From positions 12,671-47,062 of the forward strand of contig PAAN01000029.1 of assembly GCA_002699365.1 (NCBI GenBank): DNA of 34,392 nt, given 5' to 3'. Below are positions 31,091-34,392 of the stretch, piece by piece. Position 1 is the stretch's first letter. Each line of letters begins with the position of its first letter. The position numbers were made by a program, and so were the translations under genes. Source of the stretch: Coraliomargarita sp. (lineage in GTDB: Bacteria > Verrucomicrobiota > Verrucomicrobiia > Opitutales > Coraliomargaritaceae). The notes below the pieces were generated by a model, which did no database searches, was not told the origin of the DNA, and worked only from the letters and a program-made list of their open reading frames with translations.

Positions 31091-32194
31091 ATGTCGCGCG
31101 TTTATCTTTCTCCTCCAGATATAAGCCCTAAAGATCACAATGCTTTGGATGCAGTGCTTTCGTCCAACTGGGTAGCGCCAGTTGGTCCAGATTTAGCTGC
31201 TTTTGAGGAGGCACTCGGGGAGCGATTGAAGCGAGATTATGCTGTAGCGCTAAATTCTGGAACAGCTGCACTACACCTAGCTTTGCAAGCGCTAGAAATC
31301 GGTCCGGGCGATACAGTTATTTGTCCATCACTTACTTTTGCGGCTAGTGCAAATCCAATATGTTACTGTGGAGCGCAACCAGTATTTGTTGATAGTGAGT
31401 CGCAAACTTGGAATATGGATCCCGCTCTATTAGAGCAGGCATTGATCGAGCAATCTAGTATTAAGGCAGTTATTGTCGTGCACTTGTATGGTCAGTGCGC
31501 ACAGATGGATGCGATAGTTGAATTGTGCGATAAATATAAAGTAGCATTAATAGAGGATGCTGCAGAAGCTCTTGGTGCTACCTATCAAAGTCAGCCAGCT
31601 GGATCGTTTGGTGATTTATCATTTTTATCTTTTAATGGTAACAAGATTATTACTACCTCTGGTGGCGGAATGCTCCTCTCTAATAATGCTGATTGGATCG
31701 AACGTGCGCGATACTTAGCCACTCAAGCGCGTGAACCAGTCTTACATTATGAGCATAAGGAAGTTGGTTTTAACTACCGACTAAGTAATGTATTGGCTGC
31801 ATTAGGGAAGAGCCAACTCGGAGATTTAGACAGTCGAATCGAAAAACGTAAGGCTCACTTTGAAGCTTATAAAACAGAGCTTTCTGCTCTCCCTGGAGTT
31901 AGTTTTATGCCAATTGCGCCAACAGGAGAGCCGAATTATTGGTTAACCTGCTTAACTTCAGCCCAGGTAGATCGTACCGTAATTTTGGAGGCATTAGAAG
32001 CGCAGTCAATTGAGGCAAGGCCTTTATGGAAACCGATGCATTTACAACCTGTTTTCTCGGACTGCTTTTGCTACGGTGGATCTGTTGCAGAGGAACTCTT
32101 TGAACAAGGCATTTGTTTACCGAGCGGATCGTCGCTTAGTAGCAAAGATCGTGGGCGTGTAATCGCTGCAGTACGTGCTTGCTTTGCTCTCTAA
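31091..32194 (+). CDS. PLP-dependent nucleotide-sugar aminotransferase (DegT/DnrJ/EryC1/StrS family)
   Basis: Members of this family transfer an amino group from glutamate to a keto-sugar bound to a nucleotide. The product is 367 residues, a normal length. The start motif SPPDISPKDHNALDAVLSSNWVAPVGP matches the PglE/LegC-like branch (first 20 or so residues quoted in part by family style). NSGTAALHLAL (55-65) binds the cofactor phosphate, Asp156 in IEDAAEALG contacts the pyridine ring, and Lys185 in FNGNKIITTSGGG is the Schiff-base lysine. The next gene encodes a UDP-sugar 4,6-dehydratase, so the likely product is a UDP-4-amino-4,6-dideoxy sugar. The exact sugar is not certain. No Shine-Dalgarno site is seen. 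Confidence 0.93.
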   Translation: MSRVYLSPPDISPKDHNALDAVLSSNWVAPVGPDLAAFEEALGERLKRDYAVALNSGTAALHLALQALEIGPGDTVICPSLTFAASANPICYCGAQPVFVDSESQTWNMDPALLEQALIEQSSIKAVIVVHLYGQCAQMDAIVELCDKYKVALIEDAAEALGATYQSQPAGSFGDLSFLSFNGNKIITTSGGGMLLSNNADWIERARYLATQAREPVLHYEHKEVGFNYRLSNVLAALGKSQLGDLDSRIEKRKAHFEAYKTELSALPGVSFMPIAPTGEPNYWLTCLTSAQVDRTVILEALEAQSIEARPLWKPMHLQPVFSDCFCYGGSVAEELFEQGICLPSGSSLSSKDRGRVIAAVRACFAL

Positions 32195-32222
32195 ATGTAA
32201 ATCGCACATTACTATAAACTCC

Positions 32223-34091
32223 ATGACTCGCTATCTTAATTTACATATACTAGGGTTATTGGTAACTTATGCCATTTTAGGCTCAGGATCTTACTGGTTA
32301 GCATACGAGTTACGATTTGATTTTAATGTTACTGAGCAGTATGAACTAGTCCGCGTGCAGACGCTTTGGTGGGTACTTATTCTCAAACTCATGTTACTCG
32401 TAGCTTTTGGGCAGTTGGAATGTGTACTCGCTTACTTTCGCTTGCCTGATGCCTTAAGGATTCTTTCTGCTTTGGTAATTCCCGCGATTATACTAATTTC
32501 TATGTGGTATATATATGCTGGTAAGGGCGTTCCACCTCGTTCAGTCATTCTTTCTGATTTTCAAATGAGCTTTCTTGGGCTGACTGCTCTTCGTATTTTA
32601 TTTAGAATCAAGTCTAGTCATAGCTTGACCGATTGGATGGCCCCTAAGCAGACAAAAAATGTACTGATTGTTGGTGCTGGAGAGGTCGGTGCTGGCTTGT
32701 GCTCGGAGTTTATGTCGAAAGCTCGTCTTGGGATGCAGGTAGTAGCATTTGTTGATGATGACCCTCAAAAGATAGGGCGCTATGTACATGGTGTTCTTGT
32801 TGCTGCTCCAGTGAATGAATTGAGTTCTGTAGCACAAAGCTATGACGCAAACAAGGTAGTCATTGCTTTTCCATCTGCTTCTATCAAGCGTGCACGTGAA
32901 GTTACCGAATTAGCGCAGCGCGCAGGGTTATCAGTAGAGACTGTACCAGCGCTTTCGGATCTAGTTAGCGGCCGAGCAGAGATTACACAATTACGCCCGA
33001 TACAATTAGAAGATTTATTGGGCCGCACGGCAGTGGATTTAAACTCAAGTGATATTGAATCGATGCTATCTACCAAGCGTGTTCTTATTACTGGCGCAGG
33101 TGGTAGTATTGGCTGTGAACTCACCAAGCAAATTCTTTCTTATGCTCCAGGCAGTCTACTGTGTATCGACCAAGCAGAGATGGCGATATTCAACCTTCAG
33201 CAAGAGATTATTGATGGTTGTGCAGCTACTACCGATGTTCAAACTAAGGTTTTAGATGTTGGAGATGCGGAGAGCTTACGAGCCATTTTTAAAAGCTTTA
33301 AGCCAGAGGTAGTTTTTCATGCGGCAGCGCACAAGCATGTGAACCTAATGGAAGGGCAACCGGCTGAAGCACTTAAAAATAATTTCATAGCGACCGCACA
33401 ACTAGCATCCATTGCTAGTGCTTCCGATGTCGAGCGCTTCATTTTAATTTCTACAGATAAGGCGATTAATCCAACGAGCGCTATGGGAGCCAGTAAGCGC
33501 CTTGCTGAAATGGCAATTCAAGAGCAACAAATTGTAGATGGTAACAAAACGCAGTTTATGGCAGTGCGATTTGGTAACGTACTTGGATCTTCTGGTAGCG
33601 TGATTCCAATCTTCCGTAGACAGATTCAATTAGGTGGTCCTGTAACAGTCACTGATCCAGAGGTAACCCGATTCTTTATGACCGTAAAAGAGTCGGTTGG
33701 CTTGGTATTACAAAGTGCGACTCAAGGCTCTGGAGGAGAAATTTTTGTACTCGATATGGGTGAGTCGCTCAAGATTGTTGATATTGCCCGTCAAATGATC
33801 GCACTAAGCGGTCTCAAGGAGGGGCATGATATTGATATTGAGTTTATTGGACTTCGTGCTGGTGAAAAAGTTTATGAAGAAGTGCAGCATTTAAGTGAAG
33901 TGCTACAAACGACCTCGCACCCTAGAATTAGGCGCTTCATTGGTTCGCCCCCAAAAGAAACTTTTATTCAAGAGTTACTCGATGAGCTGAGACCTTTATT
34001 CGAAAGTAATAATTCTGAAGAAATTAAACGCAGAATTCAGAAATGGATTCCTGAATACCAACCAGCACTGGTTGATTCTAATTCTAAATAG
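32223..34091 (+). CDS. Membrane-anchored nucleoside-diphosphate-sugar 4,6-dehydratase (FlaA1/WbpM/PglF/CapD-like)
   Basis: Family members convert UDP-GlcNAc to the 4-keto-6-deoxy sugar at the inner face of the membrane. I chose the ATG at 32223 (622 residues); the ATG at 32175 overlaps the previous gene and adds a non-family N-terminus. About four membrane helices lie in residues 1-125. A first Rossmann domain has IVGAGEVGAGL (149-159). The catalytic domain begins LITGAGGSIG (288-297), with TDK at 411-413 and Met421/Lys425 in SAMGASKRLAE. Met replaces the usual Tyr, as known for WbpM-type large dehydratases. It pairs with the upstream aminotransferase for glycan (O-antigen, capsule or glycoprotein) precursor synthesis. 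Confidence 0.93.
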   Translation: MTRYLNLHILGLLVTYAILGSGSYWLAYELRFDFNVTEQYELVRVQTLWWVLILKLMLLVAFGQLECVLAYFRLPDALRILSALVIPAIILISMWYIYAGKGVPPRSVILSDFQMSFLGLTALRILFRIKSSHSLTDWMAPKQTKNVLIVGAGEVGAGLCSEFMSKARLGMQVVAFVDDDPQKIGRYVHGVLVAAPVNELSSVAQSYDANKVVIAFPSASIKRAREVTELAQRAGLSVETVPALSDLVSGRAEITQLRPIQLEDLLGRTAVDLNSSDIESMLSTKRVLITGAGGSIGCELTKQILSYAPGSLLCIDQAEMAIFNLQQEIIDGCAATTDVQTKVLDVGDAESLRAIFKSFKPEVVFHAAAHKHVNLMEGQPAEALKNNFIATAQLASIASASDVERFILISTDKAINPTSAMGASKRLAEMAIQEQQIVDGNKTQFMAVRFGNVLGSSGSVIPIFRRQIQLGGPVTVTDPEVTRFFMTVKESVGLVLQSATQGSGGEIFVLDMGESLKIVDIARQMIALSGLKEGHDIDIEFIGLRAGEKVYEEVQHLSEVLQTTSHPRIRRFIGSPPKETFIQELLDELRPLFESNNSEEIKRRIQKWIPEYQPALVDSNSK

Positions 34092-34110
34092 TGAATATAG
34101 ATAAATTATA

Positions 34111-34392
34111 TTAATCCTCAGAGGAGTCTTTTGGATCGAAAGCGTCACGCAGGCCATCGCCCAAGAAATTTAGGGCAAAAAGAGTTAGCGAAAAGACGAG
34201 CGCAGGAAAGATTAATAACCATGGGAAAACATCAATTTTTCGGGCGCCTTCATTAATAAGAGTGCCCCAGGAGCTCATCGGTGGTTGTACTCCTAAGCCC
34301 AAGAAACTAAGTACCGATTCGATTAGAATTACCGATGGGATCGTCAGGGTCGTATAAATAATAACAGGGCCTATCAGATTAGGAAGTAGATG
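34111..34392 (-). CDS. Oligopeptide/dipeptide ABC transporter permease, C-terminal part (5' end outside window)
   Basis: On the minus strand the frame is open from the window edge to the TAA at 34111-34113, giving 93 residues. It reads HLLPNLIGPVIIYTTLTIPS, then SFLGLGVQPPMSSWGTL and a last membrane helix with FPALVFSLTLFALNFLGDGLRDAFDPK. This is the classic C-terminus of DppC/OppC permeases: the HxLPN segment follows the EAA loop that couples to the ATPase, and GDGLRDAFDP ends the family. A TTG at 34302 could be mistaken for a start, but the homology continues upstream. It is convergent with the dehydratase, 19 bases apart, with no clear terminator between. Confidence 0.95.
   Translation of the reverse strand, partial: HLLPNLIGPVIIYTTLTIPSVILIESVLSFLGLGVQPPMSSWGTLINEGARKIDVFPWLLIFPALVFSLTLFALNFLGDGLRDAFDPKDSSED

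Noticed and set aside
32175..32222. Upstream ATG extending the dehydratase by 16 codons
   Set aside because: It overlaps the aminotransferase gene by 20 bases, and the added polar residues precede the natural membrane helix start.
34302..34302. TTG start for a 63-residue minus-strand protein
   Set aside because: The homology to OppC/DppC permeases continues upstream to the window edge, so this is an internal Leu codon.

Overview
The window is a bacterial chromosome segment dominated by one nearly continuous, plus-strand run of translation and transcription genes. From left to right it holds the 3' end of tuf, tRNA-Trp, secE-nusG-rplKAJL-rpoBC, the str genes (rpsL, rpsG, fusA), the S10 genes (rpsJ to rpsQ), the spc genes (rplN to secY, map) and the alpha genes (rpsM, rpsK, rpsD, rpoA, rplQ). 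A strong intrinsic terminator follows rplQ at 30953-30983. After it come two nucleotide-sugar genes: a PLP aminotransferase and a membrane-anchored 4,6-dehydratase. A convergent, truncated oligopeptide/dipeptide ABC permease gene runs off the right edge. No gap between genes exceeds 300 bases. The largest are about 160 bases (rplL-rpoB, and rplQ to the aminotransferase), and both hold hairpins described below.

The organism is a Gram-negative-type bacterium. The beta' subunit has a large insertion after the trigger-loop motif, and all gene products are bacterial in type. My best guess is the Planctomycetes-Verrucomicrobia-Chlamydiae group, probably an Opitutae-like verrucomicrobium. This rests on general protein resemblance, the single joined ribosomal super-cluster, the scarcity of Shine-Dalgarno sites and the missing small ribosomal genes. 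It is an inference of moderate confidence, not a measurement.

The genes form the core gene-expression machinery: elongation factors Tu and G, RNA polymerase alpha, beta and beta', the elongation/antitermination factor NusG, the SecYE translocon, methionine aminopeptidase and about 30 ribosomal proteins. Several genes usual in this cluster are absent from their normal places: rpmG, rpmD, adk, infA and rpmJ.

Four departures from the textbook cluster stand out. A 126-residue exported or membrane-anchored protein of unknown function is embedded between rpsS and rplV. The second zinc site of RpoC has lost all four cysteines. S11 carries an acidic N-terminal extension of about 60 residues. L17 carries a tail that is first very basic and then very acidic. 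The embedded gene is the best candidate for something undescribed.
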